Source of the DNA: an uncultured Bacteroidales bacterium
GTDB taxonomy: Bacteria; Bacteroidota; Bacteroidia; Bacteroidales; Muribaculaceae
Length of the DNA: 64,000 nucleotides
NCBI GenBank assembly: GCA_902768435.1
Contig: CACXLJ010000027.1
Span: 1-64,000 of the forward strand
Direction of reading: 5' to 3'
Within the stretch, counting starts at the first letter, position 1, and every line of letters starts with the position of its first letter. The translations under genes were made by a program, and so were the position numbers. A model generated the notes under the pieces. That model saw only the letters and a list, made by a program, of their open reading frames with translations. It was not told the DNA's origin and made no database searches. This document shows, piece after piece, positions 34,054 to 42,237 of the stretch.

Positions 34054-34770
34054 ATGATGGTAAATTTAAGCGTAAATATCAATAAAGTAGCCACCTTGCG
34101 CAACGCCCGTGGTGGCGATGTACCCAATGTAGAAAGTGTGGCTGTGAATTGCGAGCGGTTTGGTGCCAACGGCATCACGGTGCATCCACGCCCCGATGAA
34201 AGACACATTAAACATGCTGACGTGTTTGCGTTGCGTCCTCTGATACGGACGGAGTTTAACATAGAAGGCTACCCGAGCGAAGACTTTATGAAGCTGGTGC
34301 TCATGGTGAAGCCATCGCAGGTGACACTTGTACCCGACGCACCCGACGCTCTGACGTCGTCGGCCGGTTGGGATGTGGAGCCCAATTTGGAGTTTTTGAC
34401 TCAGATAGTGGACAGGCTGAAAGAAAAAGGCATTCGTACCAGCATTTTTGTGGGCACCGATGTGGAGAACATCAAGTGGGCCGCCAAAACGGGCACCGAC
34501 CGCGTGGAACTTTACACCGAGCCCTATGCCAAAGGCTACCACATTAACGCTGAGGCAGCCGTTGAGCCTTTCAGGCGTGCAGCCGAGGCCGCTCACAGCG
34601 TGGGTCTGGGCGTGAATGCAGGGCATGACCTGAACCTTGAGAATCTGAAGTACTTCAAGGATCATGTGCCCTACCTCATGGAGGTGTCGATTGGTCATGC
34701 GCTCATCAGCGATGCACTCTATCTGGGCTTGGAGCAGACGGTGAAGGCCTACAAGGAATGCTTGAGATAA
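34054..34770 (+). CDS. pdxJ: pyridoxine 5'-phosphate synthase
   Basis: This 238-residue TIM-barrel enzyme condenses 1-deoxyxylulose 5-phosphate with 3-amino-2-oxopropyl phosphate to give pyridoxine 5'-phosphate. The family signatures are complete: [87 protein letters not shown] and [13 protein letters not shown]. It heads an operon with exbB, exbD and tonB. Two ATG codons in tandem (34054, 34057) could each be the start. Confidence 0.96.
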   Translation: MMVNLSVNINKVATLRNARGGDVPNVESVAVNCERFGANGITVHPRPDERHIKHADVFALRPLIRTEFNIEGYPSEDFMKLVLMVKPSQVTLVPDAPDALTSSAGWDVEPNLEFLTQIVDRLKEKGIRTSIFVGTDVENIKWAAKTGTDRVELYTEPYAKGYHINAEAAVEPFRRAAEAAHSVGLGVNAGHDLNLENLKYFKDHVPYLMEVSIGHALISDALYLGLEQTVKAYKECLR

Positions 34771-34810
34771 CTCATTGAAAATATTAATACTACACTATAA
34801 TCACTTTTTT

Positions 34811-35509
34811 ATGACATTAGCAAATTTAATTCTTGCACAAGCGCCTGCGGCTGCTACTCAAGCCGCAGCGGCTCCCACCCAAGTGGCCGACATGACGGTG
34901 TGGGAACTTGCCCTGAAGGGCGGCTGGATTATGATACCGTTGGCATTGCTGGCTATCATCAGTATCTACATCTTTTTTGAACGCTGCTTTGCCATTAACT
35001 CGGTGAACAAGGAAGACAAAGGCTTCATGCAGCGCATTCGCGACTACATACATGCTGGACAGGTCGACGAGGCACTGCACTTGTGCCGCGCTACCAACAC
35101 GCCTTCGTCGCGCATGATTGAGAAGGGTATCACCCGCATTGGCCGTCCCATGAACGATGTGCTGGTGGCTGTGGAAAATGTGGGCAACATGGAAATCTCG
35201 AGGCTCGAGAAAGGTTTTTCGTGGCTCGCCACTACCGCTGCTGGCGCTCCCATGATTGGTTTCTTGGGAACGGTAACGGGTATGGTGCAGGCGTTCATGG
35301 CAGTTGCCAATGCCGGTACCAATGCCAACATCACCATCCTGTCGAGCGGCATCTACGAGGCTCTGGTCACCACAGTGGCTGGTCTCTTGGTGGGTATTAT
35401 TGCCCTGTTTGCCTACAACTACCTCACCTCACGCGTGAAGAAAGTGATGAACAAGCTCGAAGGCAGCACCATGGAATTCATGGACCTGCTTAACGAACCT
35501 GTGAAATAA
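34811..35509 (+). CDS. exbB: ExbB/TolQ/MotA-family proton channel protein
   Basis: This 232-residue protein has an Ala/Thr/Gln-rich N terminus and a first membrane segment (GGWIMIPLALLAIISIYIFFERCFAI). The conserved core follows: TTAAGAPMIGFLGTVTGMVQAF and ITILSSGIYEALVTTVAGLLVGIIALFAYNYL. It forms the proton-driven motor with ExbD that energises TonB. The start is the ATG at 34811. An earlier in-frame TTG at 34775 would add an unconserved leader. It lies in an operon with pdxJ upstream and exbD 19 bp downstream. Confidence 0.92.
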   Translation: MTLANLILAQAPAAATQAAAAPTQVADMTVWELALKGGWIMIPLALLAIISIYIFFERCFAINSVNKEDKGFMQRIRDYIHAGQVDEALHLCRATNTPSSRMIEKGITRIGRPMNDVLVAVENVGNMEISRLEKGFSWLATTAAGAPMIGFLGTVTGMVQAFMAVANAGTNANITILSSGIYEALVTTVAGLLVGIIALFAYNYLTSRVKKVMNKLEGSTMEFMDLLNEPVK

Positions 35510-35528
35510 CCGCTAAACAGCAAAAGAA

Positions 35529-36062
35529 ATGGCATTAAAACGACAACACGACCAATTGTCAATGTTCAGCATGGCTTCGATGACCGATGTCATTTTCCTG
35601 CTGCTCATTTTCTTCATGGTGACGTCGACCTTTGTGTTCCCTTCGGCGCTGGAGATCAACCTGCCGCAAAGCAGCCAGACCACCACGCTGAAGCCCAGCA
35701 CACGCCTCTACATTGACGAAGACCAGAACCTGCTGGTATCGCATAGCGATTCGCTGAATGTAGAGGAACCTCGTCCGCTCCCCTATGAGCAACTCGAAGG
35801 TTTCTTGCTCGCTGTGAAGAACGAAAGCGATGAAGACCACCAGTTTGTGGCCCTGCACGCCGACGAGAATGTGCCTTACGGCAAAATTGTGGAAGTGCTC
35901 GACAAGGGCTCGAAGGTGGGGCTGAAGATAGTGCTTGCCACCAAACCCAGCAGTGGCACGCCTGCCACCACACAACCGCAAACTGCGCCGGCCCCGCAAC
36001 CGCAAGTCGATGTGCAGCCGGCTGAACCGCAACCAATGGCAACAACCAACCCCGCACAGTAA
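35529..36062 (+). CDS. exbD: ExbD/TolR-family biopolymer transporter
   Basis: This 177-residue protein has one N-terminal membrane segment with the essential Asp in MASMTDVIFLLLIFFMVTSTFV. The periplasmic domain follows, ending in the usual ADENVPYGKIVEVLDKGSKVGLKIVLAT. The last 30 residues are an extra Pro/Gln/Thr-rich tail. It partners ExbB in the proton channel. The stop overlaps the ATG of tonB as TAATG. Confidence 0.92.
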   Translation: MALKRQHDQLSMFSMASMTDVIFLLLIFFMVTSTFVFPSALEINLPQSSQTTTLKPSTRLYIDEDQNLLVSHSDSLNVEEPRPLPYEQLEGFLLAVKNESDEDHQFVALHADENVPYGKIVEVLDKGSKVGLKIVLATKPSSGTPATTQPQTAPAPQPQVDVQPAEPQPMATTNPAQ

Positions 36063-36916
36063 TGAAGATTACTAACAACGAACTGAAATCGGGTATCCTC
36101 ACCCTGCTGCTCACCATTGGGCTGGGCGCGGTGCTGGTGTGCTGCACCTTGCACTATGAGTATCCGCCCAAGGGCATGGAAGAGTTGGCCCAGGCACTGC
36201 CCGAGGACTCCATCTTCATGGAAGAGGCTGCCGATGAGTATGTGAAACTGGGCGATATTCCCGAACCGCAACAAGAGAATCAGGAACTGAAAGAGGCACA
36301 GACCGAACCCACCGAGGATGTGACGCCCGAACCCAATGTGGAGGCTCACGACCTGAAGGATGCAGGCAAGGTAGAGCCAAAGCAGCCCGAACCCATCAAG
36401 CAAAAGCAGGAATCGCCCCAAAAGATCAAGGAAACCAAGAAGTCCGAGCCTCAAAAGCCCGAAAAGACGGGCGCAGCAAGGCCCAACAACAAACCCGAGG
36501 CCAAGAAGCCCGAGACCAAGAGCAGCAAATCGTCGTCGTCGACAGTGAACAGCGACATGAAGAATGTGTTTGGTAATGCATCGGGCAAGGGTTCCAAGAC
36601 CGAAGGTTCGCCCAACGGCAACGCTTCGACGGGTGCTCTGCAGGGCCATGCCAGTCTGGGCGACGGATTGGTGGGTTACACCGTGGAACGCTGGGGTCGT
36701 CCCCACAGCACCTCGGCAGGCACTATCACCATCAGGGTCACCGTGAATCCGCGTGGCAAGGTTACCAAGGCTACCTATGCTGGCGGCACAGGCGAGGCGC
36801 GCAACAATACCAAGGCTCGCCAGAGTTGCATCGAGGCTGCCATGCAGTCGCAGTTCTCAGTGCCCCTGAACCGCACCACCGATGGCGTGGGCACCATCAC
36901 CTGGCGCTTTATTTAG
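36062..36916 (+). CDS. TonB-like energy transducer
   Basis: This 284-residue protein has one N-terminal membrane segment (ILTLLLTIGLGAVLVCCTL). A long Pro/Glu/Lys-rich periplasmic spacer follows (about 60-170). The C-terminal domain is TonB-like (about 210-284), with TITIRVTVNPRGKVTKATYAGG and a final beta strand VGTITWRFI. The C-terminal domain pairs with TonB boxes of outer-membrane receptors, such as the barrel protein in this window. It is translationally coupled to exbD. An Ala/Ser/Gly-rich linker precedes the last domain. A terminator follows at 37019. Confidence 0.85.
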   Translation: MKITNNELKSGILTLLLTIGLGAVLVCCTLHYEYPPKGMEELAQALPEDSIFMEEAADEYVKLGDIPEPQQENQELKEAQTEPTEDVTPEPNVEAHDLKDAGKVEPKQPEPIKQKQESPQKIKETKKSEPQKPEKTGAARPNNKPEAKKPETKSSKSSSSTVNSDMKNVFGNASGKGSKTEGSPNGNASTGALQGHASLGDGLVGYTVERWGRPHSTSAGTITIRVTVNPRGKVTKATYAGGTGEARNNTKARQSCIEAAMQSQFSVPLNRTTDGVGTITWRFI

Positions 36917-36917
36917 G

Positions 36918-36945
36918 GTTTAGGGTTGAGCGTTTAGGGTTGAGC
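36918..36945. repeat. 14-bp tandem repeat, two units
   Basis: GTTTAGGGTTGAGC occurs twice in tandem just after the tonB stop. It matches the GTTTAGAGTTGAGA array at 27899-27954. A reverse-oriented relative (CTAAACCCTCAACCC) is at about 37070-37084. Confidence 0.7.
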
Positions 36946-37018
36946 GGTGACAGGTAAGGCGTAAACCCTTGTGATAAAGTGTTATAAAGATGTAATTAAC
37001 CCATTGAGGCAATATACT

Positions 37019-37056
37019 AAACAGGACTGGCGATAAAGTCAGTCCTGTTTGTTTTT
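37019..37056 (+). terminator. terminator of the pdxJ-exbBD-tonB operon
   Basis: AAACAGGACTG (37019-37029) pairs with CAGTCCTGTTT (37040-37050), followed by GTTTTTGG. Confidence 0.85.
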
Positions 37057-37101
37057 GGTTTAATATCTCTAAACCCTCAACCCGAGCATAGCGAGACTAA
37101 G

Positions 37102-38952
37102 TTACTGGATGCCCAGGATGATGTTGATGAGGACTGAAATGTCAGAAACATTCACCTTGCCGTCGCTGTTGAGGTCGGCATCAATCTCGTTCATCTCGGT
37201 TGTGCCAAGAATCATGTTGATGAGTGCTGATATATCGCTCACATTCACCTTGCCGTCGCCGTTTACATCGCCTTGCAACTTTTCGCCCCATTGCTCATTA
37301 AGCCATCGCACTTTTTGCGTTATCCAGTCGAGGAATTCAGCAGGTTTGTTCTCTCCGTGTGCACTGGCATAGGTGCGCCAGCGCACTTTGTCGGCCTGTT
37401 CGGCGTCCTGAATCAGGTTGCGCCACTCTGCTGCATGTGCACGAATTTTAGAAAGGCCATTCATTTGCATAAACTCCTTCCACACCTTTCTAACTTCCTC
37501 TTGGAAACGGGGAAATTTCACAATTTCGTCAATCCACAGGAACGGATAATAAGTATAGTCGTAAATAAAACGATCTTGAGTTGTACCCTCAGCATAACTA
37601 TTGTCAAAGTCCCAGACAGGTCCAAAATTGAGTTTTGTGCTGTCGCCTATCTCTTTGAACATATATAGGCTACCATCGAATGCTTCTACATTTTCCATGA
37701 TTTCATGAATCACATAGAATCGGGCAAGTGAGTTGATGTCGATGTATTGTTCCCAGCCCCGGTCGTTTTTCTCGGGCACAAAAATACAACTGTCGGTTTT
37801 GCTGATAAGGTTAGCAAGATAACTTGATTGAGCTTCCGATAGGACCTCGGGGGTGTGCGACTCAAGAAAATAATGCAATCCGTTAGGGTCGTTGTTCTCA
37901 AATTGATGATAGGCAGTGCTTTCATAGCCTCGTGTTTCGAGTAGCCATCCGCCAGTAATCTTTTCAGGGTCGGTTTCATTGTCTTCTTGATCAACTATGT
38001 CAACGCGTCCTTTCTCTACTCTGATATGTTCACAGAACAAATACATACCCATATACTCGCCATTCAGAATCACTTCGACAGGCAGTTGCGAAGTGGTGTA
38101 AGGCATATTTAGCAAGCGGCTCACTTCAAATCCGGTTTCATTGCGCAAGTAGCCGCTCCAGTCTTGGGTGTCAACCCTGAGCACAAAATGCTTGCTTTTG
38201 GTTAGTCCCAAAGGAGATTGTTTTTTAGCAAACTTGATTTTGTAGGGTTTTTTATGCGAGGTGAGCCAAGTCCAATTGCCTCGGCCCTTGATTTCCATCT
38301 CTAAAGGCTCTGTCTCTGTGCCAAGTGATTCAAAACCTGCTAAGTCGCAGTTGTCAATCCAGATGTTGGCGCTTATATACTCTTTCGAAGCGATGTCGGT
38401 CGAGTCTTTTGTGTTGATGTGGATGACAGGCACTGTTCTCGAAGGAGAACCATTATAACTATTGGTAGGTCGCCAATAGCCGTCGCACTGCGCAACATTA
38501 AAAACAGGGCAGAAAACCCATCCGGGATAATTGTATGCCCACGCATAGCTTTCTTTAAGCATTGATGTTCTAACCTGTTGTTCTACAAGATTTTCGAAAA
38601 AAAGTTCAGGTGCCATCATGATAGTGTCGGCATCCATGTCGCTCTCGATGAAAGCGTAATAGTCAACATCGGAGAGAGTTTTGCTCAAGGCGAATTGCCA
38701 CCACTGTTTTCCCTCGACAGTGTCCATCTGCAGCACGAAGGTTGTTGAGGCTGCACTGTTGCCTGCTACAAATCGCACACTGCTGAATTTCACTTTGCTG
38801 TTGTCGAAATAGTAAGTGCCAGCATTAAAGTCCATGGCCTTGCTCAGGAATGTTGTGAGCAGCAAGGCTGCAAATAGTGCAACTAATTGCAGTTGCGAAT
38901 TAACGCGGGGGGGCGTTGTAGAAACTGATGAGTTGTGAATAATGGTTCTCAT
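37102..38952 (-). CDS. CotH-kinase-family surface protein with dockerin repeats
   Basis: This 616-residue protein has an N-terminal hydrophobic export signal (about 22-40). The CotH domain follows. Diagnostic blocks are EIKGRGNWTW, KKPYKIKFAKK, LPVEVILNGEYMGMYLFCEHIRVEKGRVDI, GGWLLETRGYE and GPVWDFDNSYAEG (the metal-binding Asp region). CotH proteins are atypical secreted kinases that phosphorylate proteins. The C terminus carries two dockerin-like loops, DVNGDGKVNVSDISALIN and DLNSDGKVNVSDISVLIN. The first 53 bp overlap the 3' end of the glycosyltransferase gene upstream, so it may be co-transcribed with the polysaccharide genes. Confidence 0.85.
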   Translation of the reverse strand: MRTIIHNSSVSTTPPRVNSQLQLVALFAALLLTTFLSKAMDFNAGTYYFDNSKVKFSSVRFVAGNSAASTTFVLQMDTVEGKQWWQFALSKTLSDVDYYAFIESDMDADTIMMAPELFFENLVEQQVRTSMLKESYAWAYNYPGWVFCPVFNVAQCDGYWRPTNSYNGSPSRTVPVIHINTKDSTDIASKEYISANIWIDNCDLAGFESLGTETEPLEMEIKGRGNWTWLTSHKKPYKIKFAKKQSPLGLTKSKHFVLRVDTQDWSGYLRNETGFEVSRLLNMPYTTSQLPVEVILNGEYMGMYLFCEHIRVEKGRVDIVDQEDNETDPEKITGGWLLETRGYESTAYHQFENNDPNGLHYFLESHTPEVLSEAQSSYLANLISKTDSCIFVPEKNDRGWEQYIDINSLARFYVIHEIMENVEAFDGSLYMFKEIGDSTKLNFGPVWDFDNSYAEGTTQDRFIYDYTYYPFLWIDEIVKFPRFQEEVRKVWKEFMQMNGLSKIRAHAAEWRNLIQDAEQADKVRWRTYASAHGENKPAEFLDWITQKVRWLNEQWGEKLQGDVNGDGKVNVSDISALINMILGTTEMNEIDADLNSDGKVNVSDISVLINIILGIQ

Positions 38953-40105
38953 TTGAAAATACTTTTAATGCTTGTTGTTGAATATAATGGTGATTCCAGT
39001 TGCGATGAAATGCCTCATCGATGGCTTGTTTGAGTTCGGTGTCATTGCCCCAGGCGAAGGTGACTCCGTTTCGGTTTTCTATCAGTTCGGGAATGCCTCC
39101 AATTTCGGCTCCCACCACAGGCGTGCCTGCACACAGAGATTCAATCACACTGAGCGGGTTGTTGTCGTAGCACTCTGATGGTGTGACCGAGCAGGTAGCG
39201 TGGCTGAGCAGATGGCTCACCTGAGTGGCATCAAGACGGCCCAGGAACTCAATATGGTTCACACCTCCGTACTTTTCCTTAAGCGTCTGCTCGAGCGGTC
39301 CGCTTCCCGCCACTTTCAGGGCAAAGGGAAGCGATTGTGCGACCTCGAGCAGGGTGGCAATACCTTTCTCCTGTGAGAGTCGGCCCACATAGCAGTAGTA
39401 GGGCTCGCGCTCGTCAATGGGGAGCGACTCGAATGACTGCATTTTCACGGGGTCCACAAAATTGCACAGCACATGCAGTTTGGCGGGATCGAATCCGCCT
39501 TGCTCCATCTTTTGTGCCATAAACCTGCTGGGGCAGATAAAAGCATCGACATCATTCTCCAGCCGGCGTCGGTTCCACTTGAGCGCCTCCATCCATGCAA
39601 TGGCGCTGGCCGGCAGTGAGCCCTTCATGCACCGCTTGGTGAGCACATTGAGCTTGCCGGTGAAGCATAGTTCGCAGGGCGAGCCGTTGCGCAGGCAGGC
39701 GTAAGAGGGACACAGCAACTTATAGTCGTGCAGTGTCCACACCACGCGGCATCCACGTTGCTTGGCAAGGCGTGCCACCACGGGCGAGATGTAGCTGTGA
39801 ATGTTGTGCAGGTGCACCACATCGGGTTTGAAATCGTTGAGCATGCGGGCGAACGACTGCTTGATGTCGCCCATGCCCAGCGTGCGCTTTACGGCAGCCA
39901 TTTTTCTTTTCATGCCCCCGCTGAAGTCGACTTCGCTGGCAAAAAATTTGCTCCATTCGCTCTCGATGTTCTCGGGGAATTGCATTGAGAACACCGCCAC
40001 CTCATGCCCTTTGCTTTGCAAGAGGGCCTGGGTGTTAAGGGTTACCACGCAATCGCCACCGCGAGGATAGTAGAATTTGTTGACGAGCAGTATTCGTTGA
40101 GCCAT
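38900..40105 (-). CDS. family 4 glycosyltransferase (GT-B fold)
   Basis: This 401-residue protein has the GT-B pattern. The N-terminal acceptor domain starts RILLVNKFYYPRGGDCVVT, followed by PDVVHLHNIHSYISP and VVWTLHDYKLLCPSYACLRNG, with a Cys-rich CELCFTGK insert. The C-terminal donor domain has YYCYVGRLSQEKGIATLL, EFLGRLDATQVSHLLSHA and TPSECYDNNPLSVIESLCAGTPVVGAEIGGIPEL, which contains the EX7E motif. It transfers a sugar in surface polysaccharide assembly. Its first 80 codons are duplicated as a remnant at 40784-41068, on the far side of the acyltransferase gene. Confidence 0.92.
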   Translation of the reverse strand: MAQRILLVNKFYYPRGGDCVVTLNTQALLQSKGHEVAVFSMQFPENIESEWSKFFASEVDFSGGMKRKMAAVKRTLGMGDIKQSFARMLNDFKPDVVHLHNIHSYISPVVARLAKQRGCRVVWTLHDYKLLCPSYACLRNGSPCELCFTGKLNVLTKRCMKGSLPASAIAWMEALKWNRRRLENDVDAFICPSRFMAQKMEQGGFDPAKLHVLCNFVDPVKMQSFESLPIDEREPYYCYVGRLSQEKGIATLLEVAQSLPFALKVAGSGPLEQTLKEKYGGVNHIEFLGRLDATQVSHLLSHATCSVTPSECYDNNPLSVIESLCAGTPVVGAEIGGIPELIENRNGVTFAWGNDTELKQAIDEAFHRNWNHHYIQQQALKVFSNENHYSQLISFYNAPPR

Positions 40106-40138
40106 ATAATTATTTGATTATTTAAAAACAATTGAACA

Positions 40139-40738
40139 TCATAGAGCCGTGAGATCAAGTTGCCGGTCAAGATGCCTGACAACCTTTGCTGGGACACCTG
40201 CAACCACACTGTTAGAGGGCACATCTTTAATTACCACGGCATTGGCACCTATAAGTACATTGTCACCTATGGTAATACCTCCAATCACTTTTGCACCGCA
40301 ACATATTTCCACATTGTTCCCAATGATGGGTGCTTGATTGTTATGATCAAAGCCTATAGTCACTTGCTGATATATCTTGCAGTGATTCCCAATTTTTTTA
40401 GCCGATATAATGGTTGCAAAACCATGCTGAATCATCAAACCCTCTCCTATGTCGTTGGTTGTGATATCGAGAGCAACCTGTCCCCTAAGCCACCAACAAG
40501 AGATGATGCCCAGCAATCGCACTCGTTTGTAAAACACCGTACGAAATTCTGGTTTCGCTCCCATAAGATGGGCAAATCCCCACACATTGGGTTTCAAATT
40601 TCTCCATTGTGCCCACTGCCGCAAATCAGACATTACCATTCGTCGAGGTTTGGGAGGCATGATAATCCAGTACAATAGTGCCAACGGAAACACTAAAAAC
40701 TGGTAAATCTTATGTTTTATGTTAATGATTGGAGTCAT
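40139..40738 (-). CDS. serine O-acetyltransferase-like hexapeptide-repeat acyltransferase
   Basis: This 199-residue protein has an N-terminal membrane-associated helix (IYQFLVFPLALLYWIIMPP). The C-terminal left-handed beta-helix (about 95-185) has hexapeptide repeats, including IGEGLMIQHGFATIISA, IGNHCKIYQQVTIG, IGNNVEICCGAKVIGGITIGDNVLIGANAVV and the final VAGVPAKVV. It resembles serine acetyltransferases but sits in an exopolysaccharide locus, so it probably O-acetylates a sugar. It is 33 bp upstream of the GT4 gene and more AT-rich. The duplicated GT4 fragment on its other side suggests it arrived by recombination. Confidence 0.82.
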   Translation of the reverse strand: MTPIINIKHKIYQFLVFPLALLYWIIMPPKPRRMVMSDLRQWAQWRNLKPNVWGFAHLMGAKPEFRTVFYKRVRLLGIISCWWLRGQVALDITTNDIGEGLMIQHGFATIISAKKIGNHCKIYQQVTIGFDHNNQAPIIGNNVEICCGAKVIGGITIGDNVLIGANAVVIKDVPSNSVVAGVPAKVVRHLDRQLDLTAL

Positions 40739-40783
40739 TATGCCAGTAAATTAATAATTTGCAAATCATGTCAAAAAAATACA

Positions 40784-41068
40784 CTACCAAAATTTTATTT
40801 CAATTTTTTGAATATGCATCTCTGTTACATCGCTCATGCCCAGCGTGCGCTTCACGGCAGCCATTTTTTTTTCATGCCCCCCGCTGAAGTTGACTTCGCC
40901 GGCAAAATATTTGCTCCACTCGCTCTCGATGTTCTCGGGATATTTCATTGAGAAGACCCCCACCTCGTGTCCGCGGCAGCGCAGCAGTGACTGGGTGTTG
41001 AGTGTTACCACGCAGTAGCCTCCGCTAGGATAGTAGAACTTATTGACGAGCAGTATTCGTTTTATCAT
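40784..41068 (-). pseudogene. truncated duplicate of the GT4 glycosyltransferase
   Basis: This 94-codon frame matches the first about 80 codons of the gene at 38900-40105 (ILLVNKFYYPSGGYCVVTLNTQSLL, YPENIESEWSKYFAGEV, KMAAVKRTLGM). It then ends in unrelated residues (SDVTEMHIQKIEIKFW). Two compensating single-base indels in T and C homopolymers change MKRK to HEKK without losing the frame. No donor domain remains, so it cannot be an active enzyme. It is most likely a recombination scar left when the acyltransferase gene entered or when the GT gene was exchanged. Confidence 0.85.
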
Positions 41069-41158
41069 AGGCTAAACTGTTTTTTGTCCTAAAGAAACAA
41101 CAAAGTTCCTTTTAATATGGGTTAACATCAACTATAACGTAAATAGAACCTTATTTAT

Positions 41159-41189
41159 TTTGTAATAGAGAAAAAAAATATTAATTTTG
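41159..41189 (+). promoter_or_regulatory. consensus promoter of the GT2 gene
   Basis: TTTG (41159-41162), 19 nt and TAATTTTG (41182-41189) match the consensus exactly; the ATG is at 41241. Confidence 0.75.
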
Positions 41190-41240
41190 CGACAGAAATG
41201 AATAACTGGAATGAATAACTGTTTTCAATAACAATTTTTG

Positions 41241-42197
41241 ATGCCTAAAATTTCTGTCATTATACCAGCTTACCGCGCTCAAGATACTTTAACCCGCTCA
41301 GTAAATAGTGTATTGAAGCAAGCAATGCAAGACTTTGAAATCATTATAGTTGACGATGGGTCTCCAGACAAATCGGGAATGATTGCAGATGAATTAGCAA
41401 TGTCTGATTCGCGAATCAAAGTCATTCATGAGAAGAATCAGGGTCCTCTTGAGGCCCGGAGGAGCGGTCAGAAGATTGCGACGGGAGACTATCGCATGCA
41501 CCTTGATAGCGATGACAGCCTCACTCCCGATGCTCTTTCCACTATGTACGACTTTGCACAAAGGCAAAATCTTGATTTCTTGTTGACTGGTTATAAGCGC
41601 ATCACACCAAGAAAAGTATCGGTGATTTCTCCAGTTAATGGTGAAGTTGTTATTGACACCAGGCAAATGATAGAACATTTAATGAATCCCAATTTTCTAT
41701 TCATTGGTTGTATGTGCTTTAGCAAAAGTGAATTATGGGATAGTATAGAGGAAATATTCCCTGTGTTTAATAAAAAACTCCCTGGAGAAGATATTATAGC
41801 GAACTTTAGACTCGCCATAAAGTCTAATCGCATAGGAATCGTTGAGAAACCAGTCTATAACTATTATTATAACCCCAATTCTCTTACATCCCTCCGCACC
41901 TATTTTGAACAAGACATGATACATAATTTCTTTAACGAAATAGAGGACATTCTAAAACAAGGTGGGTTTCTGGACGAGATGCAAGATCAACTTAATATCA
42001 TGAAACTCCATTATGTGGGTTTCTATGTTCCCCATATCGACAAAACTGATCCCTGGATAAAACATTTACGTAATATCCCCAAAAATCAATTAAGTAAAAA
42101 ATACAAAGTTTTACAGTTCCTGCTGTGCAACAACACTTTGCGACGCCTACTTATATCGGGGCACCGGTGCCTCAAATCTGCTTTTCGGCAGAATTAA
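41241..42197 (+). CDS. family 2 glycosyltransferase
   Basis: This 318-residue GT-A protein has KISVIIPAYRAQDTLTRSVNSVLKQ, then IIIVDDGSPDKSG (nucleotide binding). GPLEARRSGQKIATGDYRMHLDSDDSLTPDAL follows, with the DxD-type DSDD motif. The C-terminal half is AT-rich and variable, as expected for acceptor specificity. It probably adds a sugar to the surface polysaccharide. The start is the ATG at 41241, one codon after a TTG. It runs opposite to the flanking polysaccharide genes and has its own promoter. Confidence 0.9.
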   Translation: MPKISVIIPAYRAQDTLTRSVNSVLKQAMQDFEIIIVDDGSPDKSGMIADELAMSDSRIKVIHEKNQGPLEARRSGQKIATGDYRMHLDSDDSLTPDALSTMYDFAQRQNLDFLLTGYKRITPRKVSVISPVNGEVVIDTRQMIEHLMNPNFLFIGCMCFSKSELWDSIEEIFPVFNKKLPGEDIIANFRLAIKSNRIGIVEKPVYNYYYNPNSLTSLRTYFEQDMIHNFFNEIEDILKQGGFLDEMQDQLNIMKLHYVGFYVPHIDKTDPWIKHLRNIPKNQLSKKYKVLQFLLCNNTLRRLLISGHRCLKSAFRQN

Positions 42198-42237
42198 AAA
42201 AAGAGACAACTTTCAACAATTTCTATGTTATCAAGAG

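Noticed and set aside
38900..38952. Frameshift or misannotated end of the GT4 gene at its overlap with the CotH gene
   Set aside because: Both frames are intact and complete; the 53-bp overlap is unusual, but the CotH signal region has no later ATG before the mature domain, so I accepted the overlap.
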